DNA of 64,000 bases from Hyphomicrobiaceae bacterium (GTDB lineage: Bacteria > Pseudomonadota > Alphaproteobacteria > Rhizobiales > Hyphomicrobiaceae). Location: NCBI GenBank assembly GCA_020638035.1, contig JACKJI010000002.1, forward strand, positions 62,001-126,000, in the 5' to 3' direction. Shown here one piece after another: positions 8,658 to 17,284 of the stretch (positions are counted from its first letter, which is position 1; each line of letters begins with the position of its first letter). The position numbers and the translations under genes are program-made. The notes under the pieces were generated by a model. It was not told where the DNA came from. It ran no database searches and saw nothing but the letters and a program-made list of their open reading frames with translations.

Positions 8658-9770
8658 CTACCCCTCGGACAATTTCGTAAGTTCTTCTAGGACGACGACG
8701 CGGCCATTGAACATGTCGGCGATATAGACTTTGTGCTTTCCATCAGTCCAAACTCCCGCAGGCAAATAAAACGAACCGAATTCAGCACGACCCTCAATTG
8801 GCAGAAGCAGTTGGCCCTCGGGATCAAAAACAAGTAGATGATCCTGGCGTGATTCGACAACATAGATCCGCCCCTCACCACCAACCGCCACACCTTTGGG
8901 CCGCGTGAACTGCCCCACATAGAGCCCGGCCTTGCCGAAGGACTTGGGCGACGTTCCGTTGGAATCGAAGGACTGAACGCGGAAGTTCAGCGTGTCGCTG
9001 ACGAACAGCCTGCCGTTGGCGAAGCTGAGATAGGTTGGTGCGTTGAAGCGACCGACTTCCTGGCCCGGCCCGCCGATGGTCGCCATCAACTGACCTGATG
9101 AGCTGAATTTCTTGACCACGTGTTTGGCCGAATCAGCGACGAAGATCGCGCCGCTTGCGGGATCCCGTGCAAGCCCTGTCGGGCGCGTCAAATCGCTGGC
9201 ACCAAACTCGCCGCGCGGCTGGCCGTCCTTGCCAAGTCGCACCACCTTGCCGAGTTCCGAATCGGAAACCAGAAAGCCACCTTCGCCATCCTCGACCACA
9301 GCGATCGGCGTCTTGAACCCGCGGTTGCTCCCAGACTGGTCCCAGATCTTGAAAGACTTCTTGGAAAAATCGAATTGAACCAAGGCCTTCAGGCCGGCGT
9401 CAACGACCAGAACAGAGCCGTTCTCAAGTGTCAGACCAGATGCCGGCCTCAGCAGCTCCTTGTACTTTCTCTCGCCAATCGCAAGGCCCGTGATCACCTC
9501 AGCGAAATTCGTGAGAAAGCCCTTATTGGATTCGCCACCCGAAACCGTCTGCTCGCCGATCAGAACGGCGCTCAGCCTGTAGCGCGCTTTCTCCGGCGGG
9601 GCAGGCCAGACGACGTTGTTGTTCTGCGCGCCCGCGACAGTGCCATGCTCTACGGGTTTCGACGAACTAATCTCGTCGACCGATATGGATGTGCAGCTGG
9701 CAAGCGTCAGCAGGACAACGATTGTCGCCCCGCTACGGAGCGACAGCGCAATCCACTTGAATCTGCTCAA
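8658..9770 (-). CDS. NHL-repeat six-bladed propeller lipoprotein
   Basis: A 370-residue protein with a lipobox (LASC, Cys at residue 26) and six NHL blades, each with a V/I-x-(V/A)-(D/E) core (VLVVDAGLKALVQFD, FLVSDSELGKVVRL, IFVADSAKHVVKKF, LFVSDTLNFRVQSF, IYVVESRQDHLLVF, VYIADMFNGRVVVL). The start appears to be TTG at 9770, with GGAG of the preceding stop region as ribosome binding site. NHL lipoproteins repeatedly sit beside multiheme cytochrome genes in metal-reducing bacteria, where they are thought to help assembly at the outer membrane; that role here is inference from position between the helical proteins and the 11-heme cytochrome. Confidence 0.88.
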   Translation of the reverse strand: MSRFKWIALSLRSGATIVVLLTLASCTSISVDEISSSKPVEHGTVAGAQNNNVVWPAPPEKARYRLSAVLIGEQTVSGGESNKGFLTNFAEVITGLAIGERKYKELLRPASGLTLENGSVLVVDAGLKALVQFDFSKKSFKIWDQSGSNRGFKTPIAVVEDGEGGFLVSDSELGKVVRLGKDGQPRGEFGASDLTRPTGLARDPASGAIFVADSAKHVVKKFSSSGQLMATIGGPGQEVGRFNAPTYLSFANGRLFVSDTLNFRVQSFDSNGTSPKSFGKAGLYVGQFTRPKGVAVGGEGRIYVVESRQDHLLVFDPEGQLLLPIEGRAEFGSFYLPAGVWTDGKHKVYIADMFNGRVVVLEELTKLSEG

Positions 9771-9775
9771 TCCCC

Positions 9776-10678
9776 TTACTCCATAACCATTACGCCGGCA
9801 CTGCGAAGCGCATGGACAAGGTGCTTGGTCGCGTCCTCAAGGGTTCCGATAGCGGCGACATGTTCCCCGTTGGCGGCCTGCATCTTCGCCTTTTCCCGCA
9901 GCTCGCCACTTTGACTGACGAGTTTGCGGATAAAGGGATGCAAAGCCTTATCAGGATTCTGCTTCTCAGCGATCGCGATATCTACAAGAATTTCATAGCT
10001 CTTATTCCGCTCGAGTTCATAAGCGTATTCTTCGGCGGGTGTTGCAAAATTGAGTCGATAAACAATCGATTGATTGCGGCGCGCCTCGCTGACGATCACC
10101 ACCACATCTTCGTAGATCGAGACAAGCTTGAGATTGGCCTCGGCAAATTTGTTCTGACCGAAGAGGTCGTCTGCTTGTTGCAGCCCTCTCCTGGCAACCG
10201 CCAGGCGCGCCGTCCAAGGACTGAGTGCTGCTGTATCGCCGCCGGCCTCCAGTGCCCGGATGAGCGAGTTGATCTGGTTGCGCCGGATCTTGAAATCTTC
10301 CTTCTTCCTGACGGGATCTTCCGCCCGAGCACCGCGTTGCAGCACCAGCGTCGAAACCTGGCGCAACCCGGCATCAAGACTTTGCTCGGCGCGTGCAAAG
10401 TCTCCTTTCTCGAGTGCCTGCGCCCCCTGGGCAAGGTCGGCGCGTGCGCGTTCTATGGCTTCCACATTACGCGGCTCGCCGCTTTTCAGCGCTTCGGCTA
10501 CTCGCTGTGATCCAAGGTAGGCCTCCAGCATCAGCGCCTTCTGGCTGAGCAGGCGTTCCGCCTCACTCTTGGCCGCGCCCGTCTGCTGCTGTGCCGATGT
10601 CACGCCGCTCCACAATGCGCAGGTGACCGCCAGAGCAGCAGCCCACATGACAAGCGATCTTGCACGTGCGGCGAACAT
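9776..10678 (-). CDS. Exported helical protein of unknown function, paralogue B
   Basis: A 300-residue protein with a signal peptide (cleavage near TSA-QQQ) and an almost all-helical remainder rich in Ala, Glu, Lys and Arg, with weak TPR-like periodicity (AQGAQALEKGDFARAEQSLDAG). I do not recognise a named domain. It is clearly paralogous to the gene just upstream (10702-11604): both are 300 residues, share the core LNFATPxEEYxYELxRNxS about two thirds along, and end with a helix leading to LRxxGV or IRMSGIYV. No cysteine or heme motif. Position suggests a periplasmic structural or adaptor part of the cytochrome system. Confidence 0.8.
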   Translation of the reverse strand: MFAARARSLVMWAAALAVTCALWSGVTSAQQQTGAAKSEAERLLSQKALMLEAYLGSQRVAEALKSGEPRNVEAIERARADLAQGAQALEKGDFARAEQSLDAGLRQVSTLVLQRGARAEDPVRKKEDFKIRRNQINSLIRALEAGGDTAALSPWTARLAVARRGLQQADDLFGQNKFAEANLKLVSIYEDVVVIVSEARRNQSIVYRLNFATPAEEYAYELERNKSYEILVDIAIAEKQNPDKALHPFIRKLVSQSGELREKAKMQAANGEHVAAIGTLEDATKHLVHALRSAGVMVME

Positions 10679-10701
10679 GGCTTTCCCTCCCCTACTGTGG
10701 A

Positions 10702-11604
10702 TCAGCCCGGTACGTAGATTCCGCTCATCCTTATCGCCTGCAGCAAAATCTGGGTCGAAGAGTTCAGCTCCGCGATAGCCCCGGGAAAGTCTCCCGTCTG
10801 CGCCTTTGCTTCTGCAGCCCCACGCACGCTGCGGGCCTTGTCTCGGCTCTCATTGATGCGCGGGACGATGCTGCCTTGAGGGTTCTTTTCCACGATCGCG
10901 AATTCCAGCAGAGCGAAATGGCTGTCATTTCGCTTCAGCTCGTAGCGATATTCCTCCTCCGGCGTCGCGAAGTTGAGGTCACGCGTCAAGGTCTGGCCTG
11001 CGCGCATGGTGCGGATCAGCTCGCGCGTTCGCTCATAGGCGGATTCCAGCGGCGCCTGTGCCTTCTCATGCTCGCCCTTGGCTGCCAGAGCATCTGCCTC
11101 GGCAAGCTTGTCGGCGATCCAGGCCGCATGCTCCTTGGGCACCTGAGAGGAATTTGCATTGGGATCAGACGACACCCTCTGGTAGGCGTTCAAAAAGGTC
11201 TCTACCGCGTGGCGTCGACGCTCGAATATCGTCTTGGCGCGCTCGGCGTCCGCCGAGTTGAACGTCAGGCGGCGCGCCTGCTCATTGATCAGCTTCAGCG
11301 CCTGATTGAGCTTCTCGTCAGCCTCTTTGTACTTCTCTCCCGAGGCGTCCGCCTTGGCCTCTTCGATCAGGCTCTTGGCCTTTTCGAGTGCCGCGATCGC
11401 TTCGGCGTCGCCGCTTTCTGCGATGGTCTTCGCAGCCGTCGACCGATAGGCCATGTTCTCGACCAGCAACCTCTTCTGGTCGACGATCGGCTTGCTGGCC
11501 GGCAAGCGTGCGGCGGGCTGTTCGGCCACGGCTACAGTGGCCGGTGCCACGAATCCGGGGGAGCAAAGCAGGGCTGCAGCGAGCAGCACGGGACGATAAC
11601 GCAT
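10702..11604 (-). CDS. Exported helical protein of unknown function, paralogue A
   Basis: A 300-residue protein starting at the ATG at 11604, with AGGAGT eight bases upstream and a signal peptide ending near VAVA-EQP. The body is helical with TPR-like repeats (KSLIEEAKADASGEKYKEADEKLNQALKLI; ADALAAKGEHEKAQAPLESAYERT). The diagnostic core DLNFATPEEEYRYELKRNDS is shared with its downstream neighbour, so the pair arose by tandem duplication. It lacks membrane segments beyond the signal, CXXCH motifs and catalytic signatures that I can see. Function unknown; a scaffold for the triheme or 11-heme cytochromes is a reasonable guess. Confidence 0.8.
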   Translation of the reverse strand: MRYRPVLLAAALLCSPGFVAPATVAVAEQPAARLPASKPIVDQKRLLVENMAYRSTAAKTIAESGDAEAIAALEKAKSLIEEAKADASGEKYKEADEKLNQALKLINEQARRLTFNSADAERAKTIFERRRHAVETFLNAYQRVSSDPNANSSQVPKEHAAWIADKLAEADALAAKGEHEKAQAPLESAYERTRELIRTMRAGQTLTRDLNFATPEEEYRYELKRNDSHFALLEFAIVEKNPQGSIVPRINESRDKARSVRGAAEAKAQTGDFPGAIAELNSSTQILLQAIRMSGIYVPG

Positions 11605-11684
11605 GGCGTCCACTCCTTCTGGAGGGGCCCTCGCCCGGCCGAACCCGAAGGGAGAACCGATTTCCGGGTGGCGGGTGCTGGCGC

Positions 11685-12377
11685 CTATTTCTTGTCGGGG
11701 GCAGCCGTCTGATCGGTCGATGTCTTGGACGTTTTTGCCCAGTTCGATTTCTCTGCGAGCGCGCGCAACTCTTCCGGTGTCTTGGGTTGAGCATGGCACC
11801 GCCGACAATCCGTTACGGGAAAAGCGACGCGGCCATGGCAGACACCGCATTTCTGCCCGAGCAGAATTGCGGCCATGCTGATCTGATTTGCGCCTTTCTC
11901 CGGAATGAATATCTCATCGTGGCAGTTCGAGCAGTCGAGCCACTGGGTGTGCGCCTCGTGCGGGAATACGACGTTGGGCATGCTGCCCTTGACCTCACGC
12001 ACGATCACCAGATCGAACAGGAACGGCTCAGTCGTCTGACTCTCGAATTCGAACCAGGGGGAAATCTTGCCTGCCCTCAGGATCGACATCCAGTCCACCT
12101 GGTTGCCGTCACTGGACTTGTCGAACTCGGTGAAGGCTTCCGACGGCCATTGCAACATGGTGGTGCCGGGATTCTGCGGATCATGAACCCCGTCCTCAGC
12201 CGGCGGAGCGTTCTTGGCGGTCGTCGGTGATTTCAGCAGCCGGTTGAAGGTGTTTGCAGGGCTTTTGCTCTGCGCCAATCCTGTGCCGGCGAGCGATATC
12301 GCACCGACAACTAGTAGCCCCAACACCGCGCAGAGCGCCATCACATGGACGAGATGAAACTGAATACGACTCTTCAT
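11685..12377 (-). CDS. Triheme c7-type cytochrome, 230 residues
   Basis: It has one N-terminal hydrophobic segment (residues about 11-33), which may be a signal peptide or an anchor, then a linker, then three heme motifs CSNCH (149), CGVCH (177) and CRRCH (191). Two histidines in VVFPHEAHTQWLDC precede the first motif and are the usual distal ligands of the c7-type triheme fold. The C-terminal 35 residues are charged and disordered. The next gene encodes a second protein with the same VVFPH-x2-H-x5-CXXCH layout, so the two are paralogues. Likely a periplasmic or barrel-plug electron carrier. Confidence 0.9.
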   Translation of the reverse strand: MKSRIQFHLVHVMALCAVLGLLVVGAISLAGTGLAQSKSPANTFNRLLKSPTTAKNAPPAEDGVHDPQNPGTTMLQWPSEAFTEFDKSSDGNQVDWMSILRAGKISPWFEFESQTTEPFLFDLVIVREVKGSMPNVVFPHEAHTQWLDCSNCHDEIFIPEKGANQISMAAILLGQKCGVCHGRVAFPVTDCRRCHAQPKTPEELRALAEKSNWAKTSKTSTDQTAAPDKK

Positions 12378-12406
12378 GGCGACGCTCCCCGAATACCAGA
12401 CTCCGT

Positions 12407-12826
12407 CTACTTAGCGACCGGCGCGACGAGGCGGTCCGACGTGCTGTTGTGCACCCTGGTCTTCATGTTGGGGACGCCCGAGTGACACAATACGCAGTTC
12501 TCGACACCCCAGGCGATGGAGTTGTTGTGGCAGCGCCCGCAGAACTGACCGTCAAAAATCTTCAACATGTTGATGTCGTTGCCGCCGGCCTTGAACTTGA
12601 AGCCCAGATCGGCATGACAGACCTTGCAGCGAAATCGTATCCGGTGGAACCAGTGAGGAAAAACGACGGGCCTCATGCCGGCTGCGTCCGAGTAGTTGTT
12701 GATCACCACATCGCCATATTCGGCCTTCGCCTCGTTGTCGTTGAACAGCGATGTGACGCACAGCACAGCAATCAGCACATAGGCCACGACAAGCGAAAGC
12801 CGCACGATCGTCCGTCTACCAAGCAT
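12407..12826 (-). CDS. Triheme c7-type cytochrome, 139 residues
   Basis: Start chosen at the ATG at 12826 (MLGRRTIV); an in-frame ATG 30 bases upstream is possible. A hydrophobic segment at residues 7-26 serves as signal or anchor. Three heme motifs follow: CKVCH (67), CGRCH (96) and CVLCH (111), with H58 and H61 in VVFPHWFHRIRFRC as candidate distal ligands. It lies directly downstream of the beta-barrel gene, the order seen in porin-cytochrome conduits where a periplasmic cytochrome plugs the barrel. The smaller size compared with the next gene reflects lack of the long N-terminal linker and charged tail. Confidence 0.88.
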   Translation of the reverse strand: MLGRRTIVRLSLVVAYVLIAVLCVTSLFNDNEAKAEYGDVVINNYSDAAGMRPVVFPHWFHRIRFRCKVCHADLGFKFKAGGNDINMLKIFDGQFCGRCHNNSIAWGVENCVLCHSGVPNMKTRVHNSTSDRLVAPVAK

Positions 12827-12871
12827 GGCCCCAGATCCCCAAGTTCGCAGGAACATCTATTGTAAGGGCAC

Positions 12872-14725
12872 CTAATCCGCATAGTCAAAGGTGCGTCGGC
12901 CAGCAAACCTCACATAATGTCCGATCTTCCCATCGTCGTGGAACAGCGCCCCTTCCAGCGACAGCGCCATCTGTCCAATGCGGTACTGCAATCGGTTGCG
13001 CCAGTCATTACGAAACAAGTCGGGGGTGAGGTCGTCCCGCCAGTCCCGCGCCAGGTTGTCGAGTCCGATCGAATTGATACGAATGTCGGACGAAAAGCTC
13101 AGGCCATCAATTCCAAACAGATCACGGTATTCATACGTGAGATCGGCACGGGAGAAGATGTAGAAGTCGTCCCTGTGATCATACATCTGGCGAACAATCT
13201 GGGCGCCCAGGCTGCCATGCAAGCTCTGGTTTCCCGCAAGCTGCACCTGCCGCGTGAAGTCCATCTGGGCCGTCTGGTAGTCTCTCGGCCTACTGCCAAA
13301 ACCGTGGGTATCGCGGAAATAGAGCCGGAAATAGGTAGAGCTGCTTTCGCCGGCAAAGCCTTTCGAGAATGACGCGCTGTGCGTGATGATAGGTTCGAAG
13401 ACTTCGTCCTCGCTGTAATGAGAAAAGCCGGCTTCCTGAAGCAGACTGACATCGACTGCTTGAAGCCAGGGCATCCGCATCGACCGCTCGAAGGTATGGC
13501 CGATGATGAACTGGGCATCACTGTGGGGGCCATACAGCGTCTCGAAGTGCTTGACCTTGTAGCGATTGGAATCATAGCCAACATCGCCGACCGCTCGCGC
13601 GTCCCAATGCCAGTTGAACCCTGCCACCTCCTGGGAGAGCGACCGGTAATCGACGGTGCCGAGTAGGCCGGCGGTATAGTTGGAGGAGGAAGACTCGAAG
13701 AGCGGGTCGACCTCGGTCACGCCGAAGGTGCCGATCTGCTCGGCCGTGGCGCGCGCGCCGAGACTCATGGACAACCGGTCGGAGGCTCGCCAGTTGACAC
13801 CGGCATTCGCGGCCAAGAGCGCGCTCTCGGTGTCTCTCTTACTCAGTCCGAAACCGTGGTCGACCTGCTGAAAGAGCATGCGCACCGCACTGGTCGCGGC
13901 GACATCGTTGGAGGGAGAGTGCCACTGAAGCGTGCCCACACCCTGTCCCAAAATGCGATTGTAGCGATCCTGGCCGCTACCGCCGCTATCGGAGATAAAT
14001 GACGCGCTGAAGTCTTGGTCCACCCTCTCGGTGGGCGCGGCACGATAGAAGACCGTTCCTGCCAGGAACTCGGTCGAATAATCCTGCCCGCCCGACCATT
14101 GGCTGTCGAAATCGGTGGTGTAATAGTTAAACGCAACGCCGATGTCGGTGATATTGAGCGGCAACTCGCCGGGACTGAAAGAGCGGCGCAGCGTGGCCTC
14201 GGCGCGCTGCGCCGTCAGCAGGCCATAGCGATCCCTGTCGAACTCGTTGTAGCTGAATAGGTAGTCAAGACTGGTCCGATCGCCGAGCGCGGCGCGGCCA
14301 GACACTCCTGTCCGCAGACGCCTGTAATCGAGTCCTGAAAAATCGCCATCGAATCGGTTGTCGCTGGCAGAGAAGAATATCTCAAAAGGGTAGCGGGACG
14401 CCGGCAGCACAGAAAGCAGCAAGTCTCCGGAGAATGCCGTCGCCTCGCCGAACTCGGAGCGTGAGCTTGCCTCGAATGCGGCATTGAGATCGAGACTGAC
14501 CGTGGCAATCCACGGCTGCCACAAGAATGTCGCAGCATGCGTATAGGCAAGCACCTCGGTGCGCAGTTCGTGGCCATCGTCGCTTGGCAAATTGCGCGAC
14601 ACCACAGAGGCTTCCAACTCACCCGAAATCTCGACCGGAGGCTGGGCACGACCTTCCGGAGCGCCAACCGTGAGCAGCAGCGCGCCGACCCCGGCAACCG
14701 CCGCGCTCCTCCTCGCGCCCCCCAT
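12872..14725 (-). CDS. Outer-membrane beta-barrel protein of a porin-cytochrome system
   Basis: A 617-residue protein with a signal peptide (to about residue 27, GRA-Q) followed by many alternating, aromatic-rich strands of the kind found in outer-membrane barrels (SLDYLFSYNEF, ADLTYEYRDLFG, RLQYRIGQMALSLEGA). There is no TonB plug, POTRA or lipobox. GGGGGAA lies upstream of the ATG. First gene of the cytochrome operon. Size and the company of multiheme cytochromes resemble MtrB/PioB/OmbB-type sheath porins, which pass electrons across the outer membrane, but I see no specific MtrB motif such as an N-terminal CXXC, so it is assigned by context only. Confidence 0.82.
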   Translation of the reverse strand: MGGARRSAAVAGVGALLLTVGAPEGRAQPPVEISGELEASVVSRNLPSDDGHELRTEVLAYTHAATFLWQPWIATVSLDLNAAFEASSRSEFGEATAFSGDLLLSVLPASRYPFEIFFSASDNRFDGDFSGLDYRRLRTGVSGRAALGDRTSLDYLFSYNEFDRDRYGLLTAQRAEATLRRSFSPGELPLNITDIGVAFNYYTTDFDSQWSGGQDYSTEFLAGTVFYRAAPTERVDQDFSASFISDSGGSGQDRYNRILGQGVGTLQWHSPSNDVAATSAVRMLFQQVDHGFGLSKRDTESALLAANAGVNWRASDRLSMSLGARATAEQIGTFGVTEVDPLFESSSSNYTAGLLGTVDYRSLSQEVAGFNWHWDARAVGDVGYDSNRYKVKHFETLYGPHSDAQFIIGHTFERSMRMPWLQAVDVSLLQEAGFSHYSEDEVFEPIITHSASFSKGFAGESSSTYFRLYFRDTHGFGSRPRDYQTAQMDFTRQVQLAGNQSLHGSLGAQIVRQMYDHRDDFYIFSRADLTYEYRDLFGIDGLSFSSDIRINSIGLDNLARDWRDDLTPDLFRNDWRNRLQYRIGQMALSLEGALFHDDGKIGHYVRFAGRRTFDYAD

Positions 14726-15495
14726 ACGAATTCCCCCAAATTTTTATCTAATCGTAAAAAAAACTCCCCGCCCACTGACCGATCGATCGGACAAAACACC
14801 CCACCATGGCTCGCTGCAACGCTGGCGCAACCCATGCTGACCGACTGATTCGATTGTCTTTTAATTTAATCTATGCGGGGGCGCCGAAGTCCAGCGTCCG
14901 TTTGCAAAGCATCTGGTTTGCATACTCACTTGTATCGTTTTTGGCACAGGCACGTACTTATTGCGAGCATATGCAATTATACTGTGCATATACTTGCCGC
15001 CATTCAGGGGGCGTCGCGGCTTGGTTGCATACCCCTCGCCCCATCTAGCGGCCGGACCTAGGCGCACGCGCTTCACACTAATGCCGGCCGACGAGCTGTT
15101 GGTTACAGGAGCACTAGTCGCTCACGACATTCCCCAGCTTCAGACGGTTGGGCTGTTGCCGCGCCTCGCAACATGTCGCGCGGAATTGTGCGATGGCCGG
15201 GCTTGAAATCTATTCCTGCGACGAGGCAGAGCCCGGTCATGGCTCCAATATAAGAGGTGCAGGCGGGGACGGAGACCCAGTGCGGCAGCTCGGAGCACTT
15301 TCGACGAACCGATGCGGCTCGCACCATCCGAATGCGCACGTCTCATAGTAGTGCTGCCGGCCAAGCGCTGTCGGGGGCCTGCAATACGTCCGCCACGTTA
15401 ATGCGCGGCTGCCCGATCTCTTCGGGCGCATCGGAGGGGACAAGCATCGAAAGACCTGGCCCGTTTCTGTTCCTAAGCACCTGTTTTTACAGGAT
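14726..15495. other. Long intergenic region upstream of the cytochrome operon
   Basis: No convincing gene in 770 bases; short open frames lack ribosome binding sites and family resemblance. It should hold the promoter and control sites of the minus-strand cytochrome operon. Features seen are a 12-base perfect palindrome at 14779-14790, an A/T-rich patch around 14858-14875, and locally lower GC around 14920-15000. No clear sigma-70 or sigma-54 consensus could be assigned by eye. Confidence 0.6.
14779..14790. repeat. Perfect 12-base palindrome upstream of the cytochrome operon
   Basis: CCGATCGATCGG is self-complementary and lies 54 to 65 bases before the start codon of the barrel gene, a position fit for a regulator site. 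A short GC palindrome can arise by chance, so operator function is speculative. Confidence 0.35.
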
Positions 15496-15580
15496 TGGTG
15501 CGGTCGAGAGGACTCGAACCTCCACGGGTCGCCCCGCTACCACCTCAAGGTAGTGCGTCTACCAATTCCGCCACGACCGC
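15496..15580 (-). tRNA. tRNA-Leu (anticodon GAG)
   Basis: On the minus strand the 7-base acceptor stem GCGGTCG/CGACCGC closes a class II tRNA with D-arm, anticodon stem CTACC/GGTAG, loop TTGAGGT (anticodon GAG, reads CUC and CUU), a variable arm and the TTCGAGT T-loop. The 3' end ACCA is encoded in the DNA. It stands alone between the cytochrome operon and lipB, both of which could use it as an integration landmark. Confidence 0.95.
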
Positions 15581-16064
15581 ATTCCACTGACCGGCCGCAT
15601 CGCGACCGGCAAGGCCGCCCACGTAACAGAGCTGTGGGCCGATGGCAAGGGTGAAAACCAGCGTAGTCGGCCCGTACCTCACACACCGATCAGTCCTGTG
15701 CGACGGCCGACGCGGAGCATCAAAGGAACAAAGCAACAGAAGCGGCCGGCGCCAGTCGCGGCCGACGGCTCTACGCACCCTTCGGAGCTCATCCAACCAC
15801 GGCCGCATGGGTAGCGGAAAGCGTCCACCAACAGCCATGTCGAGCGCCCTGTACGTCGACCGTTGCGGGGCCAGCCATCCATCGAAAAAGCCGATAGGCA
15901 TCGCCGGCAGCACGCCTCACTCAGTTCTTGGCCGCCTCGTCGCTGTCTCGTCTATCTGGCTGCAACATGACATAGACTTTGGAGTGCCGATTCAATCGAA
16001 GCGGATCAACAGGCGCTCCAACCGCTGCGACTCCCTTCAACTGCTGCCGACCGACGAGAGATCG
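15581..16064. other. Intergenic region between tRNA-Leu and lipB
   Basis: Nearly 480 bases without a supportable gene. The frame of lipB stays open upstream through most of this stretch, but that part has no similarity to LipB and there is no reason to extend the gene. A minus-strand frame entering the tRNA is a typical tRNA-Leu artefact. It should contain the lipB promoter, which I could not place. Confidence 0.55.
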
Positions 16065-16766
16065 ATGATGACCGTTACGAAGGCCGACACCCGAACTCCG
16101 ATCGGATGGGGCATTTCCGATCGCCTCGTCGACTATGAGACGGCACTCACGTTCATGACGTCACGCGCTGAAGCAATTGCCAACGGTGCAGCCGACGAAC
16201 TGATCTGGTTGCTGGAGCATCCTCCGCTCTACACGGCCGGCACCAGTGCGAAGCGCGAAGACCTGTTGGCCCCCGACCGCTTCCCCGTGCACGTTGCCGG
16301 GCGCGGCGGGCAATACACCTATCATGGTCCAGGACAGCGAGTGGTCTACGTCATGCTCGACGTGCGCCGGCGGTTCGGCGACGTCCGCGCGTTCGTCCAC
16401 GCCCTCGAGCAGATCGTCATCGACACGCTCGCAGCCTTCAACATCAGGGGTGAGGTTCGCGAGGGGCGCGTCGGTGTCTGGGTCAGGCGCCCCGAGCGGG
16501 GAGAGGGCGTGGAGGACAAGATCGCCGCTATCGGCATCCGGTTGCGGCGCTGGATCAGCTTCCACGGCCTCAGCATCAATGTCGCCCCGGAGCTGGAACA
16601 CTTCAGCGGCATCGTCGCGTGCGGAATAGTCGAGCACGGCGTAACGAGCTTCGAGGATCTAGGCCAGCTCGCCAGCCTGCCCGAAGTCGACATGGCGCTG
16701 CGTGCCGCGTTCGAGCGCGCACTCGGACCGGTGGTGCCGATCGGTGATCCCATTGCTGATCTTTGA
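16065..16766 (+). CDS. lipB: Octanoyl-[acyl carrier protein]:protein octanoyltransferase LipB
   Basis: LipB moves the octanoyl group from octanoyl-ACP to lipoyl domains of 2-oxoacid dehydrogenases and the glycine cleavage system, the first step of lipoate synthesis in the cytoplasm. The 233-residue product has the family signatures LLEHPPLYTAGT, GRGGQYTYHGPGQ, and the catalytic pair K152 (EDKIAAIGIR) and C186 (GIVACGI). Two adjacent ATGs at 16065 and 16068 are equally good starts. Monocistronic; a strong hairpin follows at 16843. Confidence 0.96.
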   Translation: MMTVTKADTRTPIGWGISDRLVDYETALTFMTSRAEAIANGAADELIWLLEHPPLYTAGTSAKREDLLAPDRFPVHVAGRGGQYTYHGPGQRVVYVMLDVRRRFGDVRAFVHALEQIVIDTLAAFNIRGEVREGRVGVWVRRPERGEGVEDKIAAIGIRLRRWISFHGLSINVAPELEHFSGIVACGIVEHGVTSFEDLGQLASLPEVDMALRAAFERALGPVVPIGDPIADL

Positions 16767-16842
16767 TTGGAGCGTGCGCTGCATGCCCGGCAGCGCTGCG
16801 GTCATTCACAGGCCCTGTAGACCTCTGCCCGCCAGATAAACG

Positions 16843-16873
16843 GACAGCCTGGCTAACCCGCAGCCAGGCTGTC
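16843..16873. terminator. Terminator-like hairpin between convergent genes
   Basis: GACAGCCTGGCT at 16843-16854 pairs perfectly with AGCCAGGCTGTC at 16862-16873, a 12-bp stem with a 7-base loop. It lies between lipB (plus) and the 16915 gene (minus), so it can serve both. There is no long T run on either side, so intrinsic termination may be partial. Confidence 0.65.
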
Positions 16874-16914
16874 TCGAATGTCGTTCGTTGCGATCCTCTC
16901 GGACTGTCTTGCCG

Positions 16915-17262
16915 CTATTTCGCCGGCGGTTGCGGCGTTAGCGCAGGGGCAGCCGGAGATGGAGCGTCGTCCCGGTCGTAATAGATGAAACCGTCCTCGA
17001 TGGAGACCACGTCAGAGCCTTTCAGCTCGTAAGTCGTGATCTCGTCCGCATCCAGCCGAACGACGCACCCCTTCGGGCAGACGTCACTCCATGCCTCATT
17101 GGGCTTGAGTAGCCGGCTTGCCCCTTCGTTGCCCGAGATGACTTCGAGCGTGTGCTCCCTGACATCACGATTGGTTACAGATGCAGCGGAGGCTGGGGCA
17201 GCGAACAGGTGGGAGGCCATCAACGCGATCGCGAACTGTCTCAACAGATAGCTCACGGGCAC
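16915..17262 (-). CDS. Small exported protein of unknown function
   Basis: A 115-residue product with a signal peptide (about residues 1-27, SAA-SVTN), two cysteines in a CPKGC motif, and a Pro/Ala-rich tail. The start is GTG at 17262 (or GTG at 17256), with GGAG upstream. The central part (LEVISGNEGASRLLKPNEAW...) resembles many small periplasmic proteins of rhizobia-like bacteria, but I know no function. Convergent with lipB. Confidence 0.7.
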   Translation of the reverse strand: MPVSYLLRQFAIALMASHLFAAPASAASVTNRDVREHTLEVISGNEGASRLLKPNEAWSDVCPKGCVVRLDADEITTYELKGSDVVSIEDGFIYYDRDDAPSPAAPALTPQPPAK

Positions 17263-17284
17263 TCTACTCCAGGGTACGATCGGC

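Noticed and set aside
15545..15913. 122-residue minus-strand open frame
   Set aside because: Its 3' end is the antisense reading of the tRNA-Leu gene (ending AVVAELVDALP), a well-known artefact.
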